This document shows, one piece after another, positions 52,637-61,757 of a DNA stretch of 64,000 nt (position 1 is its first letter; each line of letters begins with the position of its first letter). The position numbers and the translations under genes were made by a program. Origin of the DNA: Paenibacillus turicensis (lineage in GTDB: Bacteria > Bacillota > Bacilli > Paenibacillales > Paenibacillaceae). The notes beneath the pieces are model-generated. The model was not told the origin of the DNA, did no database searches, and saw nothing but the letters and a program-made list of their open reading frames with translations. The stretch is taken from contig NZ_JAGGKG010000011.1 of the NCBI RefSeq assembly GCF_017873435.1, positions 1-64,000 on the forward strand, in the 5' to 3' direction.

Positions 52637-53923
52637 TCAATCCTCTTCCTCTTTCAAAAGGAAATCTCGTTGCAGCGATGTACCTCTCACCTTATAGTTA
52701 CGAATTAAAGCGGAAGGGTCATCACCAAGCATCCCTGCTGTCATAATTGCATCCTCTCCGAATTTATCTCGTAGCTTGTCCATTGTTTGTAGCAACTGCT
52801 CTTTCTGCGGTTGCTTCGCGTAGTCAAACAGGTCTAGCTGTAATGCAACTTCATCCTTAGGCACTAAATTTTGAACAGTAATGCCTAACAATCTAACCGG
52901 CTTATCGTCATTAAAATGACGTTCATACAAGCGACAAGCTTCTGTATAAATATCTTTTGTCATTTCTGTGACATGTGGTAAGGTTTGTGATCTTGTGTAC
53001 GTCACCATTTCAGGCGTTCTTACTGTAATTTGCACTGTACCTGCCATTAAATTTTGTCTGCGTAAGCGACGTGCCACTTGATCCGCAACATTTAACAGTA
53101 CCCGCTTAATGTCATCAAGCTGTGAAATATTATGGGGTAATGTTGTGGTGTGACCAATTGATTTATTTTTTTCACGTTCCTCAATGACAGGTGAGTCATC
53201 TAAACCGTTTGCCGCGCGCTTCATCCAGATCCCATTGATGCCAAATCGCTCTGTTAAGAGCTTTTCTTCGGCTGCGGCAAGCTGACCAATCGTGAAAATA
53301 GACATTTTCGTCAACTTCTCAGCGGTTTTCCGTCCAATCCCAAACAAGTCACGACAAGGTCGATGCCATAGTAATTTGGGTACATCTCTTAACCTCAGGA
53401 CGGTAATTCCATTTGGCTTTTTCATATCCGATGCCATTTTTGCCAGTAGTTTATTAGGGGCAATGCCGATGGAGCAAGGTAAATGTAGCTCTGTGGCTAC
53501 ACGCTTTTGAATTTCAGTTGCGATATCGAGGGGAGTACCAAACTGCTTAGAACCTGTAATGTCCAAAAAGCATTCATCAATCGACATTGCTTGCAAAAGT
53601 GGCGTATAGCTATAAGCGATGTCCATAAATGCTCTAGAATATTTACGATATAAATGAAAATTAGGCTGAATGACCATCAGCTCTGGACACTTTTGCAGTC
53701 CTTGACTTACGGTCATTCCTGTCGCTACACCTTTGCTACGGGCAGTATATGAACAAGTAACAATGACACCTCTACGTAGCTCCACACTACCAGCAACTGC
53801 GGTTGGCTTCCCTTTATATTGAGTTGGGTCCTCGGCCTCGTGTACAGAACAATAAAAAGCATTCATATCAATATGAAGTATCACCCTGCCACGAGTCGGA
53901 TAATAGTCTTCTACCTTTTTCAA
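52637..53923 (-). CDS. dinB: DNA polymerase IV (Y-family)
   Basis: A translesion polymerase. The 428-residue product starts at TTG 53923 after GGTGAGGG. Catalytic residues are in ILHIDMNAFYCSVHEAEDP (about 16-34) and SIDECFLDITGSKQF (about 113-127). Little-finger and beta-clamp parts follow; LQLDLFDYAKQ (about 372-382) is the Q-x-x-L-D-L-F-like clamp-binding motif. An HhH region, FGIGRKTAEKL, is at about 193-203. No SOS box was identified upstream. Confidence 0.93.
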   Translation of the reverse strand: MKKVEDYYPTRGRVILHIDMNAFYCSVHEAEDPTQYKGKPTAVAGSVELRRGVIVTCSYTARSKGVATGMTVSQGLQKCPELMVIQPNFHLYRKYSRAFMDIAYSYTPLLQAMSIDECFLDITGSKQFGTPLDIATEIQKRVATELHLPCSIGIAPNKLLAKMASDMKKPNGITVLRLRDVPKLLWHRPCRDLFGIGRKTAEKLTKMSIFTIGQLAAAEEKLLTERFGINGIWMKRAANGLDDSPVIEEREKNKSIGHTTTLPHNISQLDDIKRVLLNVADQVARRLRRQNLMAGTVQITVRTPEMVTYTRSQTLPHVTEMTKDIYTEACRLYERHFNDDKPVRLLGITVQNLVPKDEVALQLDLFDYAKQPQKEQLLQTMDKLRDKFGEDAIMTAGMLGDDPSALIRNYKVRGTSLQRDFLLKEEED

Positions 53924-54065
53924 CGCCGGTCCCTCACCTTTCAGTTCATTTATAACCCTGAAAATATCTCCTTAAAGTAACCTCTTATAAGAATACATGT
54001 TTGGTTCTATGCAAGCAATACCATACATCATATAGAATTTATAGGGATTAAATTTAAGATTAAAA

Positions 54066-54099
54066 AAAGATTGTGTTACATTACAGCGTCAAAATGATA
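54066..54099 (+). promoter_or_regulatory. Likely sigma-A promoter for cimA
   Basis: A TATAAT hexamer near 54097 with TTACAT 16 bp upstream lies about 50 bp before the cimA start. Confidence 0.5.
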
Positions 54100-54150
54100 T
54101 AATAATAAAAATTTATATAATAATGCATCCAAAAGGGGGATTCTTCTACC

Positions 54151-55770
54151 ATGTCAACGGCATTATCCATCTTTGATACAACGCTACGCGATGGAACCCA
54201 AGGTGAAGGAATCAGCTTGTCAGCTGATGATAAGCTGAAAATTGCACTGAAGCTAGATCAGTTGGGTGTACATTATATTGAAGGTGGCATTCCTGGGAGC
54301 AACAATAAGGATATTGAATTCTTCAAGCGAGTAAAGGAACTTGGTCTGTCTGCCAAGATTACAGCCTTTGGAAATACAAGACGCAAAAATAGTAAAGCGG
54401 AGCTAGACTCTAATCTGAGCAGCATCATCCAGTCAGGGGCTCAGGCTTCATCGTTAGTAGGCAAAGCGTGGGATTTCCATGTGCATACAGCACTCCAAAC
54501 GACTCTCGAAGAAAACCTAGCCATGATTCATGATTCTATCGCCTATTTGAAGCAACATGGACTTGAGGTTTTGTTTGATGCAGAACACTTTTTTGATGGC
54601 TACAAACGTAATCCTGAATACGCACTCGCAGTTATGAAAACCGCAGAGGCAGCAGGTGCAAGTCATATTGTGATGTGTGATACCAATGGTGGAACAATGC
54701 CACATGAGGTTTACGACATTACAGCCATCCTCAAAGGGCAAGCAACAACTGCAAAATTAAGCATCCATACCCACAACGATTGTGAATTGGCGGTAGCAAA
54801 TGCGATTAGTGCAGTTCGTGCTGGTGCGGAGCAAATTCAAGGCACGATGAATGGCTACGGCGAACGTTGTGGAAACACCAACTTATGTTCTGTCATACCG
54901 AACCTTCAGCTTAAGCTTGGTTATGAGGTTATTCCTGAACAACAGCTAGCTCAGCTTACAAATACAGCTAGATATATTAGCGAAGTTGCCAATGTATCGT
55001 TGCCTATCAACCAGCCGTATGTTGGAAACGCTGCATTTGCCCATAAAGGAGGCATCCATGTCTCCGCCATTTTACGAGATGCTAGAACGTATGAACATGT
55101 TGAGCCTGAAACCGTCGGAAATAAACAGCGTATATTAGTGTCTGATCTAGCGGGGCAAAGCAACATTTTGTCCAAAGCTCAGCAGCTAGGTATTGAGTTA
55201 TCCCAAGATCAAGAAGGCACACAAAATCTCATTAAAAACATTAAAAATTTAGAGCACCAAGGTTATCAATTTGAAGGTGCTGACGCCTCCCTAGAGCTAC
55301 TAATTCGTGAAGCAAATGGAGAGCTAAAAGAGCTATTTACATTTGAATCGTTTAAAATGCTTGTGGAAAAGGTGGCTGGCAACCCTGTTGTCTCCGAAGC
55401 CTTTGTAAAGCTAAAAATTGATGGAAATAGCCTGTACACCGCTGCGGAAGGAAATGGACCTGTTAACGCATTAGATAATGCGCTTCGCAAAGCGCTAATT
55501 ACGTATTATCCTGGGCTTAAGGACATTCATCTATCCGATTATAAAGTACGTGTATTAGATGATAAAGATGCTACCGCTTCTAAAGTACGAGTCCTAATTG
55601 AATCGAGGGACTTCGTTACCTCATGGAATACAGTGGGTGTGTCTAGTAACGTTATTGAAGCCAGTTGGGAAGCGTTGGTGGATAGCTTACGTTATGCCCT
55701 ACTTGGACAAACAAAACGTGAAAATCTAGAAGATGTTTCCTCGGTAAGTCAAGGGCTTATTAATCATTAG
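54151..55770 (+). CDS. cimA: (R)-citramalate synthase
   Basis: The enzyme condenses pyruvate and acetyl-CoA to citramalate, the threonine-independent route into isoleucine synthesis (EC 2.3.3.21). The 539-residue product starts at ATG 54151 behind AGGGGG. The HMGL-like TIM barrel (about 5-270) has IFDTTLRDGTQGEG (about 7-20), HVHTALQTTLEENL and IHTHNDCELAVANAISAVRAGA. The mid-domain has GNAAFAHKGGIHVSAILRD. The LeuA_dimer regulatory domain (about 405-520) would bind the feedback inhibitor isoleucine. The length, and the lack of the LeuA-type start, support CimA over isopropylmalate synthase. Single-gene unit with a terminator. Confidence 0.93.
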   Translation: MSTALSIFDTTLRDGTQGEGISLSADDKLKIALKLDQLGVHYIEGGIPGSNNKDIEFFKRVKELGLSAKITAFGNTRRKNSKAELDSNLSSIIQSGAQASSLVGKAWDFHVHTALQTTLEENLAMIHDSIAYLKQHGLEVLFDAEHFFDGYKRNPEYALAVMKTAEAAGASHIVMCDTNGGTMPHEVYDITAILKGQATTAKLSIHTHNDCELAVANAISAVRAGAEQIQGTMNGYGERCGNTNLCSVIPNLQLKLGYEVIPEQQLAQLTNTARYISEVANVSLPINQPYVGNAAFAHKGGIHVSAILRDARTYEHVEPETVGNKQRILVSDLAGQSNILSKAQQLGIELSQDQEGTQNLIKNIKNLEHQGYQFEGADASLELLIREANGELKELFTFESFKMLVEKVAGNPVVSEAFVKLKIDGNSLYTAAEGNGPVNALDNALRKALITYYPGLKDIHLSDYKVRVLDDKDATASKVRVLIESRDFVTSWNTVGVSSNVIEASWEALVDSLRYALLGQTKRENLEDVSSVSQGLINH

Positions 55771-55808
55771 AAGGCTAACATGTAAATAAGTAAATGATTA
55801 AAAAGATA

Positions 55809-55852
55809 AAGCCTAACTCAAATATCCCTAAGGATAACGAGTTAGGCTTATT
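55809..55852. terminator. Terminator after cimA
   Basis: AAGCCTAACTC (55809-55819) pairs with GAGTTAGGCTT (55839-55849), followed by ATTTATT; it can serve both converging genes. Confidence 0.85.
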
Positions 55853-55876
55853 TATTGCCACTCCGCCCTATATACT

Positions 55877-56485
55877 TTATTTGATATCGTTAACGATCGT
55901 ATCAAGCTTAGCCTGTAGCTGTTCCTTTGATAGTGAACCGATCTTAATTTCCTTTACAATCCCATTTCCGTCAATAAAAACGTGCGTAGGTAATGCCGCT
56001 CCACGGAACAATTTAAAAATATCCCCTTGCTCATCCTTCAAAACAGGAAACGTAAGCTTATATTTCTCCACAAATGCTTTAACATCCTGTTCGTTATCAT
56101 ACATGGTTGCATTAATTCCATACGCATCAAGCTTATCTTTATATTTTGCTGTAAGCTCCTCAATATCTGGTGCCTCAGATTGACACGGTCCACACCATGA
56201 AGCCCAAAAATGAATCCAAACCGGCTTTTGCGCAACATCTCCTTCATTTCCTTGCTTCGCTTTGCCGCCAATTTTATATTGTTTTCCATCTATCCCTTGT
56301 AATGAAAAAGCTGGTACCGCTTCTCCCACCTTGACTACATTAGTGTCAGCCGCATATGCACGTTGTTCCTTGACCCATGGCAAGCTAACGTTAAGTCCTA
56401 GACTACAAATTAATACGAAAACAGTTGAAACAGTAACCACCTTTATAAAAAAAGAGGATATGCTCCTGATTTGTTTACTTCTCAT
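55877..56485 (-). CDS. ResA/TlpA-like thiol-disulfide oxidoreductase
   Basis: The 202-residue product has an uncleaved or cleaved N-terminal membrane segment (about 14-35). An extracytoplasmic AhpC/TSA-type thioredoxin fold follows (about 48-200). The active site is HFWASWCGPCQSEAP (WCGPC), with the cis-Pro region LPTHVFIDGNGIV. Such proteins reduce disulfides outside the membrane, as in cytochrome c maturation or sporulation (ResA, StoA). No ccd or ccs gene is nearby, so the specific role is open. Single-gene unit, just downstream of the M56 peptidase gene on the same strand. Confidence 0.9.
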   Translation of the reverse strand: MRSKQIRSISSFFIKVVTVSTVFVLICSLGLNVSLPWVKEQRAYAADTNVVKVGEAVPAFSLQGIDGKQYKIGGKAKQGNEGDVAQKPVWIHFWASWCGPCQSEAPDIEELTAKYKDKLDAYGINATMYDNEQDVKAFVEKYKLTFPVLKDEQGDIFKLFRGAALPTHVFIDGNGIVKEIKIGSLSKEQLQAKLDTIVNDIK

Positions 56486-56572
56486 TTATGCACCATTCCT
56501 TTATTTCATTTTCAAATTATCAAGATACCCGTATTTGAAAATTATGATCAAAATGGAAGTAAAGTATTCACA

Positions 56573-58072
56573 CTAATAAACCGTTACCTGTTTTTGTACT
56601 TTTAAATCTGATACGTTAACGACTTTTATTTGCCCACCTGCAAAGCTAGAAAGCTTTGTCGTTGTATAATGATGCTGAACCATAAATACAACTTGTCCAT
56701 GTGTAAGCCTTTTATGTTCAAGCTGGTTTAACGTGTTTTGTGTAGCTATTACTGTTGGCTGTTGTGCCTGTAGCATCGCAATTGGCCATAGCTCTACTAA
56801 CCCCTTAATAAACCAATTGTATTCCACGTTTTGTTTAACTAGTAGCTTAATGTGATCATCATCACCAGATAAGCCAGCTATTTGTGAGGACATCGTTTCA
56901 ATCGATGACAACGCTTTAGGATTGATCCCGTTTTCGAGCCAAAAAACATAACAGGTTGGTGTCGCATCAAAATATTGTTTAACATTTGCATAGGTTGGAC
57001 TTATAGGCAAAAGCAATAGAGCCATAATGATAATGAAAACACCATTTCGTATCCCTTTACGTTTATTATATTTACTTGATTGGTGTAGCTGTTTACTAAT
57101 CTCTTCTACCCGCTCTGCTAGCTGTGATTGTTTAGGACGCCAGTACACCCCAGCCTCATATGTATGGTACATCTTATCATTGTATTGTCCTTGTTTAATA
57201 AGGAGCAGACCGTAATGACTACACTCCTGCGTCTTCAGTTGCTTTAGCACCCTAGCATCACAACTTAATTCAATGTCTTTCCTTAATTGCCTCATTCCCC
57301 ACATGATCAACGGTTGAAACCAAAATACAATTTCAATCCAACACGAAACAAGATGTCTTATTACATCTTTGTGCTTTACATGCTCGAGCTCATGTAACAA
57401 AATATAACGTAATTCCTCCATCGAATATAAATCCAAATAATCATAGGGTAACAAAATAGTTGGTTTAAGCCACCCCATTAAAACAGGAGACAGTGTGCCA
57501 GAAACCTTTAACTTCACATTCCTTTTTAATCGAAGCTGTTGTTTACAAGCTAATAACAACTCCAGTGTTACGCCATGCTGGCATATGACTCCCCCACCAT
57601 AAACTCTCTTACTTTTACGTTGTTGTCGCCACATTCTCATCAAACCAACACTAAAACCCATAAGCCATATGAACCCGATACCATTAATTACTTGATTGCG
57701 CGCCTTCATCTTAGCCACCATGTCTAAGGAGCTTGGATCAAGGTTGGCTTGGTCACTTAATGAGGTGATTGTATTTAATCTCCAGCTTGTTTCAAGTTTA
57801 TACCACGATTCAGCCACATTACTTAGTGCCTCGTTAATATATGGCTTATCAAACAAAAATGGGTCACTAAAGCTTTCAACATTGAAGGGTGTTGGAACAG
57901 GGATGGGCAAAATTAACTTCACCACAAGGATTAGCCATAGCCATGACATTACCGTAGGTGTAATCCACTTTCGCCCCCATCTACGTAAGAAGATTAAAAG
58001 CACCACGATGATGGATGCTGTTAGGGATATTTCAAATAGGTTAAAAAATATAATTTGCAAAACAGCTGACAT
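56573..58072 (-). CDS. BlaR1/MecR1-type M56 membrane metallopeptidase without sensor domain
   Basis: The 499-residue product has four N-terminal-half membrane helices and the zinc-peptidase motif LLHELEHVKHKDVIRHL (about 228-244, H-E-x-x-H) with a downstream ELSCDARVL helix. This is the signal-transducing part of BlaR1/MecR1. After a last membrane helix (about 345-365) comes an extracellular tail of about 130 residues that lacks the penicillin-binding SxxK/SxN/KTG motifs. The ligand is therefore not expected to be a beta-lactam. It is 4 bp downstream of the BlaI-like repressor gene. It probably cleaves or triggers cleavage of that repressor; the signal is unknown. Confidence 0.88.
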   Translation of the reverse strand: MSAVLQIIFFNLFEISLTASIIVVLLIFLRRWGRKWITPTVMSWLWLILVVKLILPIPVPTPFNVESFSDPFLFDKPYINEALSNVAESWYKLETSWRLNTITSLSDQANLDPSSLDMVAKMKARNQVINGIGFIWLMGFSVGLMRMWRQQRKSKRVYGGGVICQHGVTLELLLACKQQLRLKRNVKLKVSGTLSPVLMGWLKPTILLPYDYLDLYSMEELRYILLHELEHVKHKDVIRHLVSCWIEIVFWFQPLIMWGMRQLRKDIELSCDARVLKQLKTQECSHYGLLLIKQGQYNDKMYHTYEAGVYWRPKQSQLAERVEEISKQLHQSSKYNKRKGIRNGVFIIIMALLLLPISPTYANVKQYFDATPTCYVFWLENGINPKALSSIETMSSQIAGLSGDDDHIKLLVKQNVEYNWFIKGLVELWPIAMLQAQQPTVIATQNTLNQLEHKRLTHGQVVFMVQHHYTTTKLSSFAGGQIKVVNVSDLKVQKQVTVY

Positions 58073-58076
58073 AGAG

Positions 58077-58472
58077 CTATTCCTCCGAACTATTCTCCTT
58101 GAGCTTTAGCAAATCCGTTAAACGTTTGGCTTCACTGCTTGAAATTCCTTTGTCCTTTAAAAAACCGACGAGCATTGTACCAACATCGCCCTCATAATAT
58201 AATTCTAAAAATTGTTCTCGTTCCTGCTTTAAATAATCCTCTTCTTGAATTAAAGGATAGTAGTGATAGATTCGACTATCCTTGATATCGACACTGTAAC
58301 CAACCAATTGCTTATTTACGAGATTTCTGAGTAGCGTCTTAATGGTACGAAAATGCCATTTAGAGCTTTTAGATATTTCATCTACAATTTGTGCTGCTGT
58401 ACATTGTTGCTTATTCCATATCACCTTCATTACTGCTAGCTCTGATGGTGGTATTCGATAGTCTTTATTCAT
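58077..58472 (-). CDS. BlaI/MecI-family repressor
   Basis: The 131-residue product starts at ATG 58472 (MNKDYRIPPSELAVMKVIWNKQQ) after AGGGAAG. It has the winged helix at about 8-75 (CTAAQIVDEISKSSKWHFRTIKTLLRNLVNKQLV) and a dimerisation tail. Family members repress their own operon until a BlaR1-type peptidase inactivates them. The peptidase gene starts 4 bp after the stop. A small inverted repeat just upstream is a candidate operator. Confidence 0.92.
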   Translation of the reverse strand: MNKDYRIPPSELAVMKVIWNKQQCTAAQIVDEISKSSKWHFRTIKTLLRNLVNKQLVGYSVDIKDSRIYHYYPLIQEEDYLKQEREQFLELYYEGDVGTMLVGFLKDKGISSSEAKRLTDLLKLKENSSEE

Positions 58473-58485
58473 AAGCTTCCCTCCA

Positions 58486-58500
58486 CTATAGTTAATATAG
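58486..58500. promoter_or_regulatory. Candidate BlaI-type operator
   Basis: CTATA (58486-58490) and TATAG (58496-58500) with a 5-bp centre lie 14 bp before the repressor start and overlap the 3' end of the next gene upstream. The known Bla/Mec operator is TACA-x-TGTA, so this is only a positional candidate. Confidence 0.4.
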
Positions 58501-59076
58501 CTTATCTAGGGAGGGAGCAACAGTGTAAAAAGGAGAATAACCATTTAAATAATGATTAAAAAGAGAATTATCATAATTGAGGGTGTACGGATATGCTGGA
58601 AATGCTGAAAACGCACCATTTACACCTGTCATCATATTTTGTAATCGCAAAACATCTAACATAGTTGAATTTGACGCTATTGACTCTGAGGCATTAGAAC
58701 TTATAAAGTTTCTGGATAATATAGCTTTAGTTAACGCCTCATTTTTATTTTTTGCAACGGCTTGTACTGGAGCTTGAATCTCTGCTTTCTTAATTTTTTT
58801 TGTGGTTTCACCTTCTACTTGAGTACTCAATTTGCGATTAGAACTTGGTTGTGCATGAATCTGCGCCAACGTATTGCTAAAAGTAGGGCGCTCAGGAAGA
58901 GTTAGATAGTTGTTTTTATCCAGTTCATCTACTCCACTTAACTTCTGATTCCAATCCACATTCTCCTCACCAGTCAATCGCTTCTCCCATTGCATTATCC
59001 CAGCATTGCGGCGCTTCATATTCAATTGAACCTCATCTACATAACGATGAATACCTTGAGTTACTAGCCCTGTCAT
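58492..59076 (-). CDS. Unknown soluble protein
   Basis: The 194-residue product starts at ATG 59076 after GGTGGAG. A helical, charged N terminus (MTGLVTQGIHRYVDEVQLNMKRRNAGIMQWEK-type) leads into a polar, low-complexity middle. The hydrophobic/aromatic C terminus has many Tyr, Phe and Pro (FSAFPAYPYTLNYDN and HYLNGYSPFYTV). There is no signal peptide or membrane segment. I recognise no family. It lies upstream of blaI on the same strand, ending inside the candidate operator, so co-transcription is possible. Confidence 0.6.
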   Translation of the reverse strand: MTGLVTQGIHRYVDEVQLNMKRRNAGIMQWEKRLTGEENVDWNQKLSGVDELDKNNYLTLPERPTFSNTLAQIHAQPSSNRKLSTQVEGETTKKIKKAEIQAPVQAVAKNKNEALTKAILSRNFISSNASESIASNSTMLDVLRLQNMMTGVNGAFSAFPAYPYTLNYDNSLFNHYLNGYSPFYTVAPSLDKLY

Positions 59077-59228
59077 CTACTCCACCTCATTCATAAAATT
59101 TTAATTGGACTATAATAATAGTCCTTTTAAAAATAGCATTAACTGACTTTTGAGCTATTGTAATATTACACTATTAATTATTATCGGTAGAATAAAGATT
59201 ATATTTATAGTCTATTTTAAAAAAAGTA

Positions 59229-59279
59229 AAAAGCAACCCTCTAATAAGGAAATCTCCTCATTTTAAGAGCTGCTTTACC
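59229..59279 (-). terminator. Terminator of the lipoprotein gene
   Basis: On the minus strand AAAGCAGCTCTTAAAATGAGG and an A/G-rich loop pair with AGAGGGTTGCTTTTT, with bulges; a T-run follows. Confidence 0.65.
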
Positions 59280-59292
59280 TAGTGATAGCGAT

Positions 59293-59826
59293 TTAATCAA
59301 TCGTATCAATTTTCCAATCCCCTTGCTTATTTTTACTAATTGCATACATCATTTTGACATCTTCTAAAGTATTTGTTGCTTGATTCAATCGCTCTCCAAC
59401 AAGAGTGATACGCAGTTGAATGTGATATTTAGTATTTCGTTCTATACTATCAATCCCTGTAAATTTATACTGAAATTGTTCTCCGTAATAATATTTCATG
59501 GCATCAGCTAGCTTTTCATTTACAAAGTCTGCTTGATAAAGCTTTTGATCGTGTGTGACTAACGCAGTTAAGTTGTTTTTTACTACGTTCAGCGCTTCAC
59601 GTTCATTTACTTCTAATTGCTTCTCATAGGAATCGATGTCAAAAGCTATTTCCGCTTTAAAATCTTCATTGTTAGAAGTTTTGTATCTAGAATTAGTTCT
59701 GTCCATTTCGTCATTTTGCGTATGAACTGGAGCAACTCTTAAGTTTACTTCTCCTTCACACGCAGTGAGCAAAGAAATAAAGACTATCATCAAGAAGGTT
59801 ACTCTCACTTTCAACACTTTCAGCAT
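59293..59826 (-). CDS. Putative lipoprotein
   Basis: The 177-residue product starts at ATG 59826 after AAAGGTGAG. It has a type II signal peptide with lipobox LLTAC (about 19-23), so Cys23 would be lipidated and anchored outside the membrane. The mature part has an alpha/beta pattern with LEVNEREALNVVKNNLTALVTHDQ and DWKIDTID at the end, like NTF2-type lipoproteins. Function unknown. Single-gene unit with its own terminator. Confidence 0.75.
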   Translation of the reverse strand: MLKVLKVRVTFLMIVFISLLTACEGEVNLRVAPVHTQNDEMDRTNSRYKTSNNEDFKAEIAFDIDSYEKQLEVNEREALNVVKNNLTALVTHDQKLYQADFVNEKLADAMKYYYGEQFQYKFTGIDSIERNTKYHIQLRITLVGERLNQATNTLEDVKMMYAISKNKQGDWKIDTID

Positions 59827-59908
59827 CTAATCTCACCTTTATTTAGCAATTTGTTAAATAGACGACTGAAAGTGAAAAAAAGTTTCCTAGTTCATATTTT
59901 TAGCTGAC

Positions 59909-60640
59909 TCATTTACTCAAATATGCATATAAATCTCCTAACGTAATCACACCACGATCCCGAAGCTGTAATATTAACATCTTCCAAAGCTCTGCCGTCA
60001 TTTTAGCATCCTCTAATGCATGATGACGCCTTGTAATCGTAATGTGATAGGCATCCAGCCATTCATCTAAGCTAGCAATGCTGTAATCGGGATTAAGCTT
60101 GCGTGCAATCATCATTGTATCTAATACCCGATGTCCTAAATGGGCTTTGGTTGTTTTCCATAGGGCAACATCTAGAAAGGCTTTATCATGCGCACTGCCA
60201 TGTGCAATAAGCACACGATCATCCACAAACGCCATAAATTCTCTTAATGCCTCAAGTAAGCTTGGAGCCTCCCCTGCCAATTCTGCTGTAATCCCAGTCA
60301 ATTCACTAATCCGTTCAGGAATCGTACAAGTAGGCTTAACTAAAGAATAAAATTGTTCATTACTTTCTAACTCCCCTTGCACCTTTACCGCACCAAAGGA
60401 AAGAATTTCATCCCCATAATGATAATGAAAACCTGTTGTTTCCAAATCAAATACAACCGTCTTCAGTTCTAACAGTGGGACATGTAACGTCTCTGGCTTT
60501 CGTTGACCCTTCGTCAAGGACCGAACAAAGGCAATTTGCTGAGCGCTAGGCGCTCCTAACATAGAAGCAATTTTTGGAGATAAACCTCCGCCTTTTAACG
60601 CCTCCCAAAACCCTCCATTCCCCTTCATTTGATCCTTCAT
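59909..60640 (-). CDS. DnaQ-like 3'-5' exonuclease (DEDDh)
   Basis: The start is ATG 60640, overlapping the upstream stop as ATGA, 8 nt after GGAAAGGA; the ATG two codons earlier is too close to that site. The 243-residue product has an N-terminal extension of about 60 residues (MKDQMKGNGGFWEALKGGG). The exonuclease motifs are ExoI FDLETTGFHY, ExoII GSAHDKAFLD and ExoIII RRHHALEDAKMT with the catalytic His. The pairing with a DUF294 nucleotidyltransferase mirrors other bacteria, where the two domains are sometimes fused. Substrate unknown. Confidence 0.9.
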   Translation of the reverse strand: MKDQMKGNGGFWEALKGGGLSPKIASMLGAPSAQQIAFVRSLTKGQRKPETLHVPLLELKTVVFDLETTGFHYHYGDEILSFGAVKVQGELESNEQFYSLVKPTCTIPERISELTGITAELAGEAPSLLEALREFMAFVDDRVLIAHGSAHDKAFLDVALWKTTKAHLGHRVLDTMMIARKLNPDYSIASLDEWLDAYHITITRRHHALEDAKMTAELWKMLILQLRDRGVITLGDLYAYLSK

Positions 60641-61701
60641 AGCCATTTCCTTTCCGCATAGCGGTGCTGACGTTGTAGCGTGCGATACATTAACCGTACC
60701 GTTCCGAGTGCGTTACGTAGCTCTGAGCGTACTTCCTTTTGCTTAATTACAACTTGAGGTAAATAATTAGTCCCATCCAGTGAGCCATCAGCACGACGAA
60801 TAGGTGAAATCGATCTAAGCTTTATTGCTGTGTCAAAGGCCTCACGGCACGATTCCAGCCAGCGAATCGGAACAGCTTCTAATTGATGGAGCTGCAATAT
60901 TCTTTCCCATGTTGAGGAAGCATGTATGCCATATTGCAAACTTAAGTATCTGATTGCATTCACAAGCGGAATATATAACCCATATTTAAGATCAAAATCA
61001 CCTGCATGATCTCCAACCGGCTCAGTAATGAGCTGCCCCAATACATTTAAGGCCGCTTTGTGTCTGAGTGTATTACGTAAAATTGCCGCAGACAAATCTT
61101 CCCCGTATTCGTCTCCTTGATCAATGACTTTCGCAAATGCCATGCTTAGCTTCGCCGCAAGCTCCTGACTCCCCGCAATATAACGCATATCGGCAGCAAT
61201 CATTAAATATCTCACCTGCTCCCAGCCACGTAGCCCACTCCAATACCAGAGTTGCTTCTCCCAATCCTTTAAGCATTTTCTCCATATTGGATTAGAGACC
61301 ATGACATTGCCGGGACAAGGTGGATATCCCGCTTCCGTTAAGATCTGTACTAATCTATCACCAAAGGCTTGAAAATAATCACGTACTTGGTCCTCTTCTT
61401 CCCCGTCCCCAATTACCAATCCATTGTCCTGATCACTCCACAAAGTCTGCTCTTCTCGCCCTGCGCTACCAAATGCGATAAAGGCATACGGTGCTGGCGG
61501 AGGGCCAAAGCCCTCCTGTACCATTTTTTCCTCGCATAACATGACAGCTCTTCGCATCACAGCATCATGCAGATCTGAGACATTTCGATTCCACCGTTGA
61601 ATTGGTGTTTCTTTATATAACTCATACAATTTTTCTTGTTCTTCCATTCGGGCTATCCTCAGCATGGCGGGAGAAGTAGCCGAGGCAATAGAATGACTCA
61701 T
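60637..61701 (-). CDS. DUF294 nucleotidyltransferase-like protein
   Basis: The 354-residue product starts at ATG 61701 after GGGAGTG. The nucleotidyltransferase (GlnD/GlnE-like, polymerase-beta fold) motif is FIAFGSAGREEQTLWSDQDNGLVI (about 74-97), with GS...D-x-D. The C-terminal DUF294 substrate-binding domain spans about 210-345. Relatives in GlnD and GlnE uridylylate or adenylylate PII and glutamine synthetase; here no PII gene is visible. It lies between amtB and an exonuclease gene, in one probable unit with them, suggesting a link to nitrogen status. The target is unknown. Confidence 0.85.
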   Translation of the reverse strand: MSHSIASATSPAMLRIARMEEQEKLYELYKETPIQRWNRNVSDLHDAVMRRAVMLCEEKMVQEGFGPPPAPYAFIAFGSAGREEQTLWSDQDNGLVIGDGEEEDQVRDYFQAFGDRLVQILTEAGYPPCPGNVMVSNPIWRKCLKDWEKQLWYWSGLRGWEQVRYLMIAADMRYIAGSQELAAKLSMAFAKVIDQGDEYGEDLSAAILRNTLRHKAALNVLGQLITEPVGDHAGDFDLKYGLYIPLVNAIRYLSLQYGIHASSTWERILQLHQLEAVPIRWLESCREAFDTAIKLRSISPIRRADGSLDGTNYLPQVVIKQKEVRSELRNALGTVRLMYRTLQRQHRYAERKWL

Positions 61702-61757
61702 TACAGCACTCCCTTTCTCGCTAGGACCGTCACTTTTCCATGTCAGTCTATTATAGT

